From Thermoplasmatota archaeon (lineage in GTDB: Archaea; Thermoplasmatota; E2; DHVEG-1): DNA of 25,660 nt. Positions 8,013 to 14,566 of the stretch are shown here, piece by piece; position 1 is the stretch's first letter; the number at the start of each line of letters is the position of its first letter. The stretch covers positions 1 to 25,660 of the forward strand of contig JAGXLH010000013.1 in the NCBI GenBank assembly GCA_018334795.1, written 5' to 3'. A program made the position numbers and the translations under genes. The notes beneath the pieces were generated by a model. The model saw only the letters and a list, made by a program, of their open reading frames with translations, made no database searches and had not been told where the DNA came from.

Positions 8013-9169
8013 TACGGACGGAATCTTATGAATTCAGCAATGTTGTAATCATCAACGGTTTCTTTTTGATTATTGACGGTGAATGATCCGGTGATGTGAA
8101 TGTGATATCTCCAGTAATTAATGAGTCCTAACACAGTTATGTAATCTGAGTTAAGTACCGTGATTTTTAGTGAAAAACTGTAGTTTTGCAGTTTTCCTGA
8201 AAGTAAAAAACCGGTGGGAATTAGCATTCCGTTTTTAAACGATACATTGGTCACTGAAAAATATAGATTGTTAGCAGGAATGTTCGCATATCCATTATAA
8301 TCCTTGTTAATGATTAAAAGTGGTGATCCTTTATACCAGGTCTCAAAGATATTTGCCCAGGTTAGTGTATAATTTGAAATAGAGGTTTTTCCCCAAAGCC
8401 ATCCAAAGTTAAGACCAGTTGAAGCAGTTACATTCCAATTATGATCATGATATCCAATTCCAGTGGATTTAATAGTTGTATTCTGAATGGTGAGACTGCC
8501 TTGAACCATAGCTTTTGGAAAGACGACCGCCCATCCTCCAGCTGCAGTAGTTCCTTTCCAACCATCGGTGATGCCTTTGTAGGTTAAATCAAATGCATAG
8601 TCATCTCCAGAATAGATGATCTGGTATGTATCTGGTTTTCCGTTTTCTTTTTGTTGACCTTGCATTATAATTTTATCATCAATGGAAATGAATGGTTTTT
8701 GTGAGGATAACGTAAGAGTAGATAATGGTTGGATTAATCGTTCATTAATGATTGGTTGTCCTTGATGATAGATGTTACAATGAATTGTTGCTATACCTGT
8801 GGTAATGATATGGTGGATGTGAATACCAAATTGGATAGTGTATTCTTGGTTCAGTGTGGCATCAAAATACCACCATTCTGTTGCATATGTTTGATTTGAT
8901 CCATGATATGCATCATCTGAAAAAGTAAGGTTTTCCGGAAAAAATGAGGTAGAAGTTGGATTTTTGTTTAAATAGGAAAAAAGACCTGCAGGATTAACAA
9001 ATGATGCTACAGTATCTCTTAATTGTCTATTTGATGATATAGAAGTTGACAACATTTTTTGTTGTGGATCTTGAGATGAAAAAAGAGGAAAGGGTTGTGC
9101 TGAAACTAAGGAAATCTGTGAAATTAGCAGGAAAAAAATGAATATGTTGAATAAATGATTGCGGCTCAC
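8009..9169 (-). CDS. Secreted lipocalin-like protein of the CrtC/AttH family
   Basis: This 386-aa protein has a signal peptide (residues 1-24, core IFIFFLLISQISLVSA) and so acts outside the membrane. The mature part has the marks of the CrtC/AttH double-lipocalin fold: DDAYHGSNQTYATEWWYFDA near the N-terminus (EWWYF at 98-102) and GIGYHDHNW (238-245) followed by FGWLWGK. In bacteria CrtC is a carotenoid hydratase, but AttH-like members have other, mostly unknown roles, and no carotenoid genes are seen here. The function therefore remains open: a lipid or isoprenoid-binding protein or hydratase is the best guess. The start is GTG at 9169, preceded by a TATA box with tandem palindromes. It converges on tiaS with a 4-base overlap of stop codons, so neither gene has room for a private terminator. 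Confidence 0.7.
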   Translation of the reverse strand: MSRNHLFNIFIFFLLISQISLVSAQPFPLFSSQDPQQKMLSTSISSNRQLRDTVASFVNPAGLFSYLNKNPTSTSFFPENLTFSDDAYHGSNQTYATEWWYFDATLNQEYTIQFGIHIHHIITTGIATIHCNIYHQGQPIINERLIQPLSTLTLSSQKPFISIDDKIIMQGQQKENGKPDTYQIIYSGDDYAFDLTYKGITDGWKGTTAAGGWAVVFPKAMVQGSLTIQNTTIKSTGIGYHDHNWNVTASTGLNFGWLWGKTSISNYTLTWANIFETWYKGSPLLIINKDYNGYANIPANNLYFSVTNVSFKNGMLIPTGFLLSGKLQNYSFSLKITVLNSDYITVLGLINYWRYHIHITGSFTVNNQKETVDDYNIAEFIRFRPY

Positions 9170-9200
9170 TTACTATCACTACATAAAAATAAAAATTATT

Positions 9201-9230
9201 ACTATAAATAGTTTTAGCTAATTTAGCTAA
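9201..9230 (-). promoter_or_regulatory. Promoter of the CrtC-like gene with two TTAGCTAA palindromes
   Basis: Reading the minus strand, two copies of the 8-bp palindrome TTAGCTAA (9223-9230 and 9214-9221, repeated at 9 bp) run straight into a TATA box CTATTTATAGT (9201-9211). Transcription would start near 9180, about 10 bases before the GTG. Two palindromes next to the TFB-binding position suggest binding sites for a regulator. The role is inferred. Confidence 0.45.
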
Positions 9231-9363
9231 GGTTTAACCTTATTTGGATGTAGTTAAAATATTATGTAATAATAAAGTTGGGAAGAAACAAAACGCTGAT
9301 ATAGGTTATGGAAAATAGTAAGGAGAAAATTATTCGTTTAAAAAAAATTGGAGAATAGTTCGT

Positions 9364-9834
9364 ATGATTGATGGGTTGGCTGAATGGATTCAAATATTTT
9401 TGTTATCAATGATTCCTGGTTTAGAATCCAGATATGTTGTTCCACTTGTTGGTATTCACGAGTTTGGATGGACTTGGTGGCAGGCTTTTCCTATTGCTAT
9501 TGCTGGAAATATGATTTTAGTTCCAGTGATCTTACGATTTTTTAAAAAAGTTGAATTGTTTTTGAGACGGCTTCCTAAATGGAAAAAAGCAATGGAGTGG
9601 GGATTTCCCATTATTCGTCATCGGGCTAATGATAAGATTACAACATATGAAACCGCAGCATTACTCTTTTTTGTTGCAATCCCTCTTCCGTTTACGGGCG
9701 CAGGTCTTGGTTCACTTATCGCTGTTTTGTTTGACCTACCATTTTCCCGGTCATTGCTCATGATTTTTATTGGAGTAGTTATTTCAACAGTAGCAACGAC
9801 AAGTATTTATCTTACTGGATCCCTGGTTATTTGA
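9364..9834 (+). CDS. Small integral membrane protein, 'small multi-drug export' family (COG2426)
   Basis: This 156-aa protein fits the COG2426/PF06695 family, named for small multidrug export but poorly tested. It shows the family signature SMIPGLESRYVVPLVGI near the N-terminus and the later motif AIPLPFTGAGLGSLIA. At least four hydrophobic segments are visible: about 6-30, 38-58, 97-120 and 130-154. A basic loop between them (FFKKVELFLRRLPKWKK) should face the cytoplasm. The length is typical. GGAG lies about 10 bases before the ATG. It has no operon partner: the next gene is convergent. The actual substrate, if any, is unknown. Confidence 0.8.
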   Translation: MIDGLAEWIQIFLLSMIPGLESRYVVPLVGIHEFGWTWWQAFPIAIAGNMILVPVILRFFKKVELFLRRLPKWKKAMEWGFPIIRHRANDKITTYETAALLFFVAIPLPFTGAGLGSLIAVLFDLPFSRSLLMIFIGVVISTVATTSIYLTGSLVI

Positions 9835-9887
9835 TAACTGGTATAACTAGTAGACGAACCAAAAACACCTAATCTAGATTCATTTTT

Positions 9888-10787
9888 TCATTGTTTTTCC
9901 TGCAGAGTTACAAATTGTATACCATCTTCAGTAAGTTCAATGACATCATCTGAAATATGACGAATCATCTCCATATTCGTAAGTTTTTTAATCATATTAT
10001 TGAGTTTTTCTCTGTTTACTTGTAAAAGTTGCATTGCGGTATCTGCATCCATATCTTGTTCATGCATCAGTTTTAAAAGTGAATATTCTCGTTCGAAGAT
10101 ACGAAGTTCCTTTTGTAATTCCTCAGGATTCGTAGTGTCAACTCCCGAAAGTGTTTCAACATAATTTTGAATGATGCGATCAAGGTTTAATCGATCTACT
10201 ACTGTTCCTTTTTCATCGTAAAGCGTGCAAAATTTACTACCTTCCTCATGATGCCAGGATGAAACTTTTTCCCAGGTATAACCAAGTAGATTTTCCTGGC
10301 CGTCTTCACCTTTTCCTTCTTTGATGGCTTTTTTTCGTTCCCTCCGTTCCCATGCATGATGTTGTTCTAATTGAATTTGATCTAGATCTATACTCAGTTT
10401 GATGAGTTGTTTGCTTAGTTTTTTACCAACATGTTCTTTGAGTTCGGTAATGAAATATAATCCTGCCTCCTCGTTGAGTTCATCATACACCATTCGGATT
10501 AATCCTTCTATTGGGCGTCCGATTCGTTCTGCGGGAATAGGATTGACAACAGAGTCTTTGATGCAGATGTCATCTTCATTTTCTGATGCTTGTTTTCGGA
10601 TGGTTACTGCATCTAAAAAAGGATATCTTTCTTTTAAAATATCAAGTGAAGACCGGATTACATCATCAGCAAATTTCGAAGAAGTTCGCCTTCCTGCTAC
10701 CGCATACAATGATTTTAAAGAGTATTTGATGATTGCTGCATTTGAAAAAGTGATGGCAGATTCATTTGATTCTGCATATGGGACCAT
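9888..10787 (-). CDS. Winged-helix protein translationally coupled to a histidine kinase
   Basis: I do not recognise this 299-aa protein as a named family. Residues about 14-145 form a helical/mixed domain (AAIIKYSLKSLYAVAGRRTS; IEGLIRMVYDELNEEAGLYF) ending in a charged helix (HHAWERRERKKAIKEG). Residues about 165-215 form a small beta-rich segment. Residues about 236-295 look like a winged helix: SLLKLMHEQDMDADTAMQLL, then VNREKLNNMIKKLTNMEMIR and an ELTEDGIQFV wing. There is no receiver (REC) domain: no Asp phosphosite with the usual neighbours. The ATG directly follows the kinase TAA, and GGTGAAAGATAA-ATG supplies its ribosome site, so the two proteins are made together. The inference is that it is the DNA-binding or sensing partner of the kinase. 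Confidence 0.7.
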   Translation of the reverse strand: MVPYAESNESAITFSNAAIIKYSLKSLYAVAGRRTSSKFADDVIRSSLDILKERYPFLDAVTIRKQASENEDDICIKDSVVNPIPAERIGRPIEGLIRMVYDELNEEAGLYFITELKEHVGKKLSKQLIKLSIDLDQIQLEQHHAWERRERKKAIKEGKGEDGQENLLGYTWEKVSSWHHEEGSKFCTLYDEKGTVVDRLNLDRIIQNYVETLSGVDTTNPEELQKELRIFEREYSLLKLMHEQDMDADTAMQLLQVNREKLNNMIKKLTNMEMIRHISDDVIELTEDGIQFVTLQEKQ

Positions 10788-12497
10788 TTATCTTTCACCG
10801 CCATTTGTATTTTTCTTTTTTTGGTTAGATGCATTATTTTTTTGTTGATTGGAAAACAACGGTTTTTTTTGTAAAGTGAATGTAACCGTTGTTCCTTTCC
10901 CAATTCCTTCGCTTTCAATTTTTATATGTCCGCCGTGTTTTTCAACGATTCTTTTGCATATTGCTGTTCCAAGACCGCTACTTTTAAAATCATGTCTAGC
11001 TGGATCTACTTTGTAGAATTCATCAAAGACATGATGTAATTGTTGTTTGTTCATTCCAACACCAGTATCTTTGATGGATATTGAAACAGTGGTTTCTGTG
11101 GAGGATCCGGTGATGGTAATTGTGCCTCCATTTGGAGAGTATTTAACGGCGTTAGTGATAATGTTATCATATAATTCTTCTATTCTCATTTTATCTGCAT
11201 TCACCTCTAAAGATGGGTGCAGATTGTTTTCTATGATCATATCTTTATTTTTGAGAAGATGATAATTTCTTTTGATGCTTTCATGACACATTTCAGTTAG
11301 ATTTAAGCAGGTAAAATGAAGTGATATATTGCCTGAATTTAATTGTTCTAGTTCGATTGTTTTTGTTATTAGATTTTTTATGTGATTAGTATTCCGTTGA
11401 ATGACATGTAGCATTTCTTTTTTATGAGGATTTGTTTCTTTTTTTATGAGAAGGGGGATAAGATTGATTAAAGGACCTAATGGATTTTTAAGATCATGGC
11501 CGAGTTGGTTGATGAATTCGTTTTTTTGTTTGAGAAGTTGTTCGATTTTATGTGTTCTTTCTTTTACTTTTTTTTCTAGGTTTTTGATAAGTGAAAAGAG
11601 GAGGAGTTGGGATATTTTGAGTTCTCGTTCTGTTTCTTTGGATTTTGTTATATCATCTATTATGAGGATGAGATGTTTTTCCTGGGTTTTTTCATCGATA
11701 AATGTGCTTCCTACAATGGAAACGGGAAAGATTGATCGGTCTTTTCGTTGGAAATAGGTTTCCATTTTAAGATGTCCTTTTTGAATTAATCGTTGAATTT
11801 CAGTTTTTATATCTTTGGAGAATATATCCGGCCAATATACGGGTTTGTTTAAATGTCGTTTAATCTCTGTGTGTTCATATCCGGTCATTCCAGAAAAAGC
11901 TGGATTTATGCTGAGATGATTCAAATGAGTGTCAAGGACGATTATTCCAAGTGCGGCATTTTCGATGATTGTTTGTTGTGTTTGGATGATGCTTGATTCG
12001 TTTTTAATTTGAAAAAGATTTTTATGTTGAAGTGGTTGGATTTGTTGAATGATTCCAATTAGTTTTTGGTCTAAAAAAATAGGTATTGATGTGATTTCTA
12101 GGTTTGTTTGATCTGGGAGTGTTATCTGGATGCTATGTGGTCTTTTTGTGTGTATTGCAGTTTTCATCGGGCAGAAATTACATGGTGATGATTTGTTGAA
12201 AAACAGTGAGTAACAAGGATTTTTTTGGATTTGATTAATTTTTATGTTAAAGGTATCTTGACCATGTTTGTTTATCCAATTGACGATATAGTTTTTATCT
12301 TGTAAAAAGATTGAACTTGAAAGAGAGTTTGCCAATCGTTTTATGGCATCGGTGAGTGGTTTTCCATCACCATTATTTGCTGAAAAAACAAAGGAAAAAT
12401 TATCTTTAGATACATCCTCATATATATTTTTTTTATTAAGATGCCCCTGTTCCTCTTCCAATCGCAATTCGGAAACAATAGACGGAACATCGTTCAA
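10788..12497 (-). CDS. Cytosolic PAS-domain histidine kinase
   Basis: This 569-aa kinase has no membrane segments and should sense an internal signal. A first PAS-like domain (about 45-155) carries three cysteines, Cys95 and CNFC at 106-109, an arrangement that suits a metal, heme or redox sensor. A second PAS domain (about 172-285) contains GIIVLDTHLNHLSINPAFSG and MTGYE. A coiled coil (about 285-325) leads to the HisKA box QLGHDLKNPL with the phospho-accepting His334. The ATPase domain has the N box NIITNAVKYSPNGG, G1 DTGVGM, the F box FDEFYK and G2 GLGTAI. No receiver domain is fused. The start is TTG at 12497, supported by GGTGA six bases upstream. The next gene starts one base after the stop. 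A 27-codon frame precedes it in the same transcript. Confidence 0.9.
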   Translation of the reverse strand: MNDVPSIVSELRLEEEQGHLNKKNIYEDVSKDNFSFVFSANNGDGKPLTDAIKRLANSLSSSIFLQDKNYIVNWINKHGQDTFNIKINQIQKNPCYSLFFNKSSPCNFCPMKTAIHTKRPHSIQITLPDQTNLEITSIPIFLDQKLIGIIQQIQPLQHKNLFQIKNESSIIQTQQTIIENAALGIIVLDTHLNHLSINPAFSGMTGYEHTEIKRHLNKPVYWPDIFSKDIKTEIQRLIQKGHLKMETYFQRKDRSIFPVSIVGSTFIDEKTQEKHLILIIDDITKSKETERELKISQLLLFSLIKNLEKKVKERTHKIEQLLKQKNEFINQLGHDLKNPLGPLINLIPLLIKKETNPHKKEMLHVIQRNTNHIKNLITKTIELEQLNSGNISLHFTCLNLTEMCHESIKRNYHLLKNKDMIIENNLHPSLEVNADKMRIEELYDNIITNAVKYSPNGGTITITGSSTETTVSISIKDTGVGMNKQQLHHVFDEFYKVDPARHDFKSSGLGTAICKRIVEKHGGHIKIESEGIGKGTTVTFTLQKKPLFSNQQKNNASNQKKKNTNGGER

Positions 12498-12503
12498 ACT
12501 GAA

Positions 12504-12587
12504 TCACCACTTAAAAAGAGAATTAGAAATCATCATATGTACAATTATATGTTTATGACAATAATGTTTTATAAGCATCCTGTCCAT
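12504..12587 (-). CDS. Possible 27-aa His/Cys/Met-rich peptide ahead of the kinase
   Basis: This frame runs from ATG at 12587 to a TGA at 12504 that overlaps the ribosome site of the kinase gene (GGTGATT). GGAGG lies nine bases before the ATG. A TATA box CTTTTTATATT (12631-12641) puts transcription start near 12610. The peptide includes KHYCHKHIIVHMM, so four His, one Cys and several Met fall within about a dozen residues, as in small metal-binding peptides. It could be a real peptide, a leader peptide that couples translation to the kinase, or a chance frame. A second TATA-like site (TTATAAAAC, 12566-12574) inside it could drive the kinase alone. Confidence 0.35.
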   Translation of the reverse strand: MDRMLIKHYCHKHIIVHMMISNSLFKW

Positions 12588-12756
12588 CACCACTTCCCTC
12601 CTAGGAATAGTAGTTACACAACATGATACCAATATAAAAAGATGTTGAAAAAAACATAAAAAAATATCTTTTCATCGAGCTAGATACATTCACTCAAAAG
12701 AATTGAAGCGTAAGTATTTTTAAGGGTTTACCAATACCATATCGATACAATCAGTT

Positions 12757-12829
12757 GCGGGCGTGGTGTAGCCTGGTATCACTTAAGCTTGCCAAGCTTA
12801 TAACCCGGATTCAAATTCCGGCGCCCGCA
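12757..12829 (+). tRNA. tRNA-Gly (anticodon GCC)
   Basis: The 73-nt cloverleaf is complete. The acceptor stem GCGGGCG (12757-12763) pairs with CGCCCGC (12822-12828), followed by discriminator A. The D arm is closed by GTG/CAC. The anticodon stem TAAGC/GCTTA encloses loop TTGCCAA, giving anticodon GCC (12791-12793). The T arm is CCGGA-TTCAAAT-TCCGG. There is no intron and CCA is not encoded. It reads GGC and GGU codons. It stands alone between the kinase operon and a probable small RNA. Confidence 0.97.
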
Positions 12830-12980
12830 CTCACATTTTTTTCATACAATTTATAACTATTCTTAAAGAGTGAATATAAGATCACACTTCAAATGAATTT
12901 AAAATTGCAACAGAATAACAATAATGTTTAATTTTTATAATTTTGTAGAAATATTTATATACCCTCAAAATAACCATATG

Positions 12981-13126
12981 TATTGCTATGAGAATGAGGG
13001 ACAAAAATCATTTTTTTGATTCATCTCTCACCTCACCATCCTTCCACTCCCTCCCTCATTCTCCTCAATAGCATTACCAATAGAACAGCAGTAGAAAAAA
13101 GCCTAAAGCCTACGAAAAAATTTTTT
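12981..13126 (+). ncRNA. Candidate pyrimidine-rich structured RNA
   Basis: A TATA box ATATTTATATA (12951-12961) predicts a start at about 12982, exactly where a long inverted repeat begins. TGCTAT (12984-12989) pairs with ATAGCA (13068-13073), and GAGAATGAGGGA (12990-13001) pairs perfectly with TCCCTCATTCTC (13052-13063), leaving a 4-nt bulge CTCA. The 50-nt loop is rich in C and T. It carries TCACCTC (13028-13034), complementary to Shine-Dalgarno GAGGTGA, and CCATCCTT (13036-13043). A T6 run at 13121-13126 could end it. No coding frame fits. Whether it is made, and its exact 3' end, are unknown. Confidence 0.4.
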
Positions 13127-13128
13127 AA

Positions 13129-13233
13129 TTAAAATCTTTTAGGGATTACACCCATCAAAACTTTTTCAGCTAAATGCTCTATGAGTTGTTTTTCTTCTTT
13201 TGAACCTGGCTCCAACATTCCCATCTTCTCCAT
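13129..13233 (-). CDS. Possible 34-aa small protein
   Basis: This frame from ATG 13233 to TAA encodes 34 residues, MEKMGMLEPGSKEEKQLIEH followed by LAEKVLMGVIPKRF. It would be mostly one charged amphipathic helix. The only ribosome-site candidate is a weak GGGA about 6 bases upstream. It lies downstream of, and on the same strand as, the 56-aa cysteine protein, about 60 bases away. A TATA-like TTTAAAATATG stretch falls in that gap. No family is recognised; it may be a chance frame. Confidence 0.28.
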   Translation of the reverse strand: MEKMGMLEPGSKEEKQLIEHLAEKVLMGVIPKRF

Positions 13234-13294
13234 TCAACGTCCCATATAGGACAAATGTGATTTATTGTAACAAGAAAGATAACATATTTTAAAT

Positions 13295-13465
13295 TCATTC
13301 TTTTATCATTTCAGCAGATGATTCCACCCATTGAACAATTGCCTTCCGACAATCCATACAAAGATGGAATTCATACGGCTTTCCTCTTCCGGGCTCAGCA
13401 TAATCAATACGAACAATGGTATCAAACAAATCCTTAAACTCGATTCCACATCGATCACACTTCAT
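13295..13465 (-). CDS. 56-aa small zinc-binding-type protein with two CxxC motifs
   Basis: The frame begins MKCDRCGIEFKDLFDTIVRI and continues with HLCMDCRKAIVQW. The paired CDRC (Cys3, Cys6) and CMDC (Cys36, Cys39) motifs are spaced like a small zinc ribbon. The C-terminal third is a helix (AIVQWVESSAEMIKE). The ATG has an excellent site, GGAGG, seven bases upstream. A TATA-like ATTTTATAGC lies near 13531-13540 on the minus strand, giving a leader of about 45 bases. The sequence looks protein-like and is not obviously low complexity, so I regard it as a real gene that short-ORF filters would miss. Small zinc ribbons may bind nucleic acid or act as adaptors; which applies here is unknown. Confidence 0.72.
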   Translation of the reverse strand: MKCDRCGIEFKDLFDTIVRIDYAEPGRGKPYEFHLCMDCRKAIVQWVESSAEMIKE

Positions 13466-13575
13466 TTGGAATCCTCCACTTTTCCTCTCCTGCTACTTGT
13501 ATCAAATACAAAAATCTGTATAGTATTACAGCTATAAAATAATAACCATTTATTTAAAATAAATTCCTTTCATTT

Positions 13576-13703
13576 AAAAAAACAGAGAGGAGAGGGGGTA
13601 GGGGGAGGAGAAGTAGATTGGGCATTGGAATCAGGGAGGAGAGGCATTTCAGAGAGAGGGACATGAGGTGAATCTTAAAGCGAGAGGTTCCCTACCTCAC
13701 CAC
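13576..13703 (-). ncRNA. Candidate C-rich small RNA with T7 terminator
   Basis: On the minus strand a TATA box TTTTAAATAA (13725-13734) predicts a start near 13703. The RNA would open with a compact hairpin, GAGGT-AGGGA-ACCTC (13698-13684), then run through about 90 bases of mostly C and T with repeated CTCC, CTCCTCCC and CCCCC motifs and TCACCTC (13671-13665). It ends at T7 (13582-13576). The other strand is correspondingly G-rich and could in principle be the transcript, from a TATA-like site near 13549-13565. I prefer the minus strand because the T-run sits at the end of the pyrimidine-rich segment. Confidence 0.38.
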
Positions 13704-13724
13704 ATATAACTCTTATTAGTCATC

Positions 13725-13734
13725 TTATTTAAAA
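13725..13734. promoter_or_regulatory. Shared TATA box for the PHP gene (+) and candidate RNA (-)
   Basis: TTATTTAAAA is nearly symmetric and can serve as a TATA box both ways. Rightward it puts the PHP transcript start at about 13756; leftward it puts the candidate C-rich RNA start at about 13703. A second rightward option is CATATAAC at 13703-13710. This is inferred from spacing only. Confidence 0.4.
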
Positions 13735-13838
13735 TCAAGTTGACAAACTATCATTTTGAAAAAATTAAAAAAACAAAACAATTTAATATTGCATTAATCT
13801 ACAACTCCGCCAATACTAAAACATCAACGGAAAAAGAG

Positions 13839-14528
13839 GTGAAAAGAACTATAGAATTAAAACTTGATCTACACGTACACAGCATGTATTCTGATGATGC
13901 CATGGGAACACCTAAAGAAATCATGCAATCCATTAAACAAAAAGGATTGCAGGGTTTTGCTCTCACCGATCATAATACCGTTGATGGAGCAGTTAAAGCA
14001 TCTAAGGAATTAAGCTCAAAGGATTTTATTATCATCCCAGGCATTGAAATATCAACAAAGGATGGGCATCTTCTTGGATTAAACGTGAAAAACACCATTC
14101 CAAAAGGATTATCGGTTCAAAGAACAGTAGATTTCATTTATGAAGCTGGGGGAATACCCATTGTTCCCCATCTGTATCGAAATATGAGCGGTATCAAAAA
14201 AGAAAAATTGTTAAAAATTAACCATAAAATCAATGCCATAGAAGTCTACAACGGATGTAGCCAACCAAAAACAAATAGTAAAACAGCTCAAGTTGCAAAA
14301 AAACTAAAACTTGGAGGAACTGGTGGAAGTGATTCACACATGCCACAATACGCCGGATATGCATACACCATGATTCATACTTCAAATCTAAGCATCGACA
14401 GCATCATTACAGAAATCAGGAAACGTAATACATGGGGAACAGGAACCTCACTTCCTTTATCATATCGTCAGGAACGGATGGTAAAATCAGTGAAACAATT
14501 CTTTCAACGGGGACTAAAAAGAATCTAA
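13839..14528 (+). CDS. PHP-domain metal-dependent phosphoesterase
   Basis: This is a stand-alone PHP hydrolase. Its metal-binding motifs are clear: LDLHVHSMYSDDA, ALTDHNTVDG, IPGIEIST, GGIPIVPHLYR, EVYNG and GGSDSH. Relatives hydrolyse nucleoside 3',5'-bisphosphates or other small phosphates; the substrate here cannot be told. The start is doubtful. The frame stays open up to a TTG at 13740, but that TTG sits next to the TATA box and has no ribosome site. GTG at 13839 is the next standard start and is used here. The best ribosome site, GAGGTGA (13836-13842), overlaps that GTG and lies eight bases before an in-frame ATA at 13851, which would give MELKLDLHVHS, the usual PHP N-terminus. Coordinates of the stop are firm. 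Confidence 0.85.
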   Translation: MKRTIELKLDLHVHSMYSDDAMGTPKEIMQSIKQKGLQGFALTDHNTVDGAVKASKELSSKDFIIIPGIEISTKDGHLLGLNVKNTIPKGLSVQRTVDFIYEAGGIPIVPHLYRNMSGIKKEKLLKINHKINAIEVYNGCSQPKTNSKTAQVAKKLKLGGTGGSDSHMPQYAGYAYTMIHTSNLSIDSIITEIRKRNTWGTGTSLPLSYRQERMVKSVKQFFQRGLKRI

Positions 14529-14566
14529 AAAAAAGAGTGAAAGGATAAAAGAAAAAATTATTTTCT

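Noticed and set aside
9309..9359. 16-codon frame before the small membrane protein gene
   Set aside because: It has no ribosome site, and its end simply overlaps the ribosome site of the next gene; too short to support.
12757..12829. tRNA-Gly as an integration (att) site
   Set aside because: I saw no second copy of the tRNA 3' end in the window and no integrase gene.
13581..13650. G-rich plus strand as a G-quadruplex element
   Set aside because: Only two runs of five G are present with shorter runs after them; a stable four-tract quadruplex is not clear, and the minus-strand RNA explains the bias better.
13740..13838. TTG start at 13740 for the PHP gene
   Set aside because: It lies next to the TATA box, before the likely transcription start, has no ribosome site, and the added residues do not look like a PHP N-terminus.
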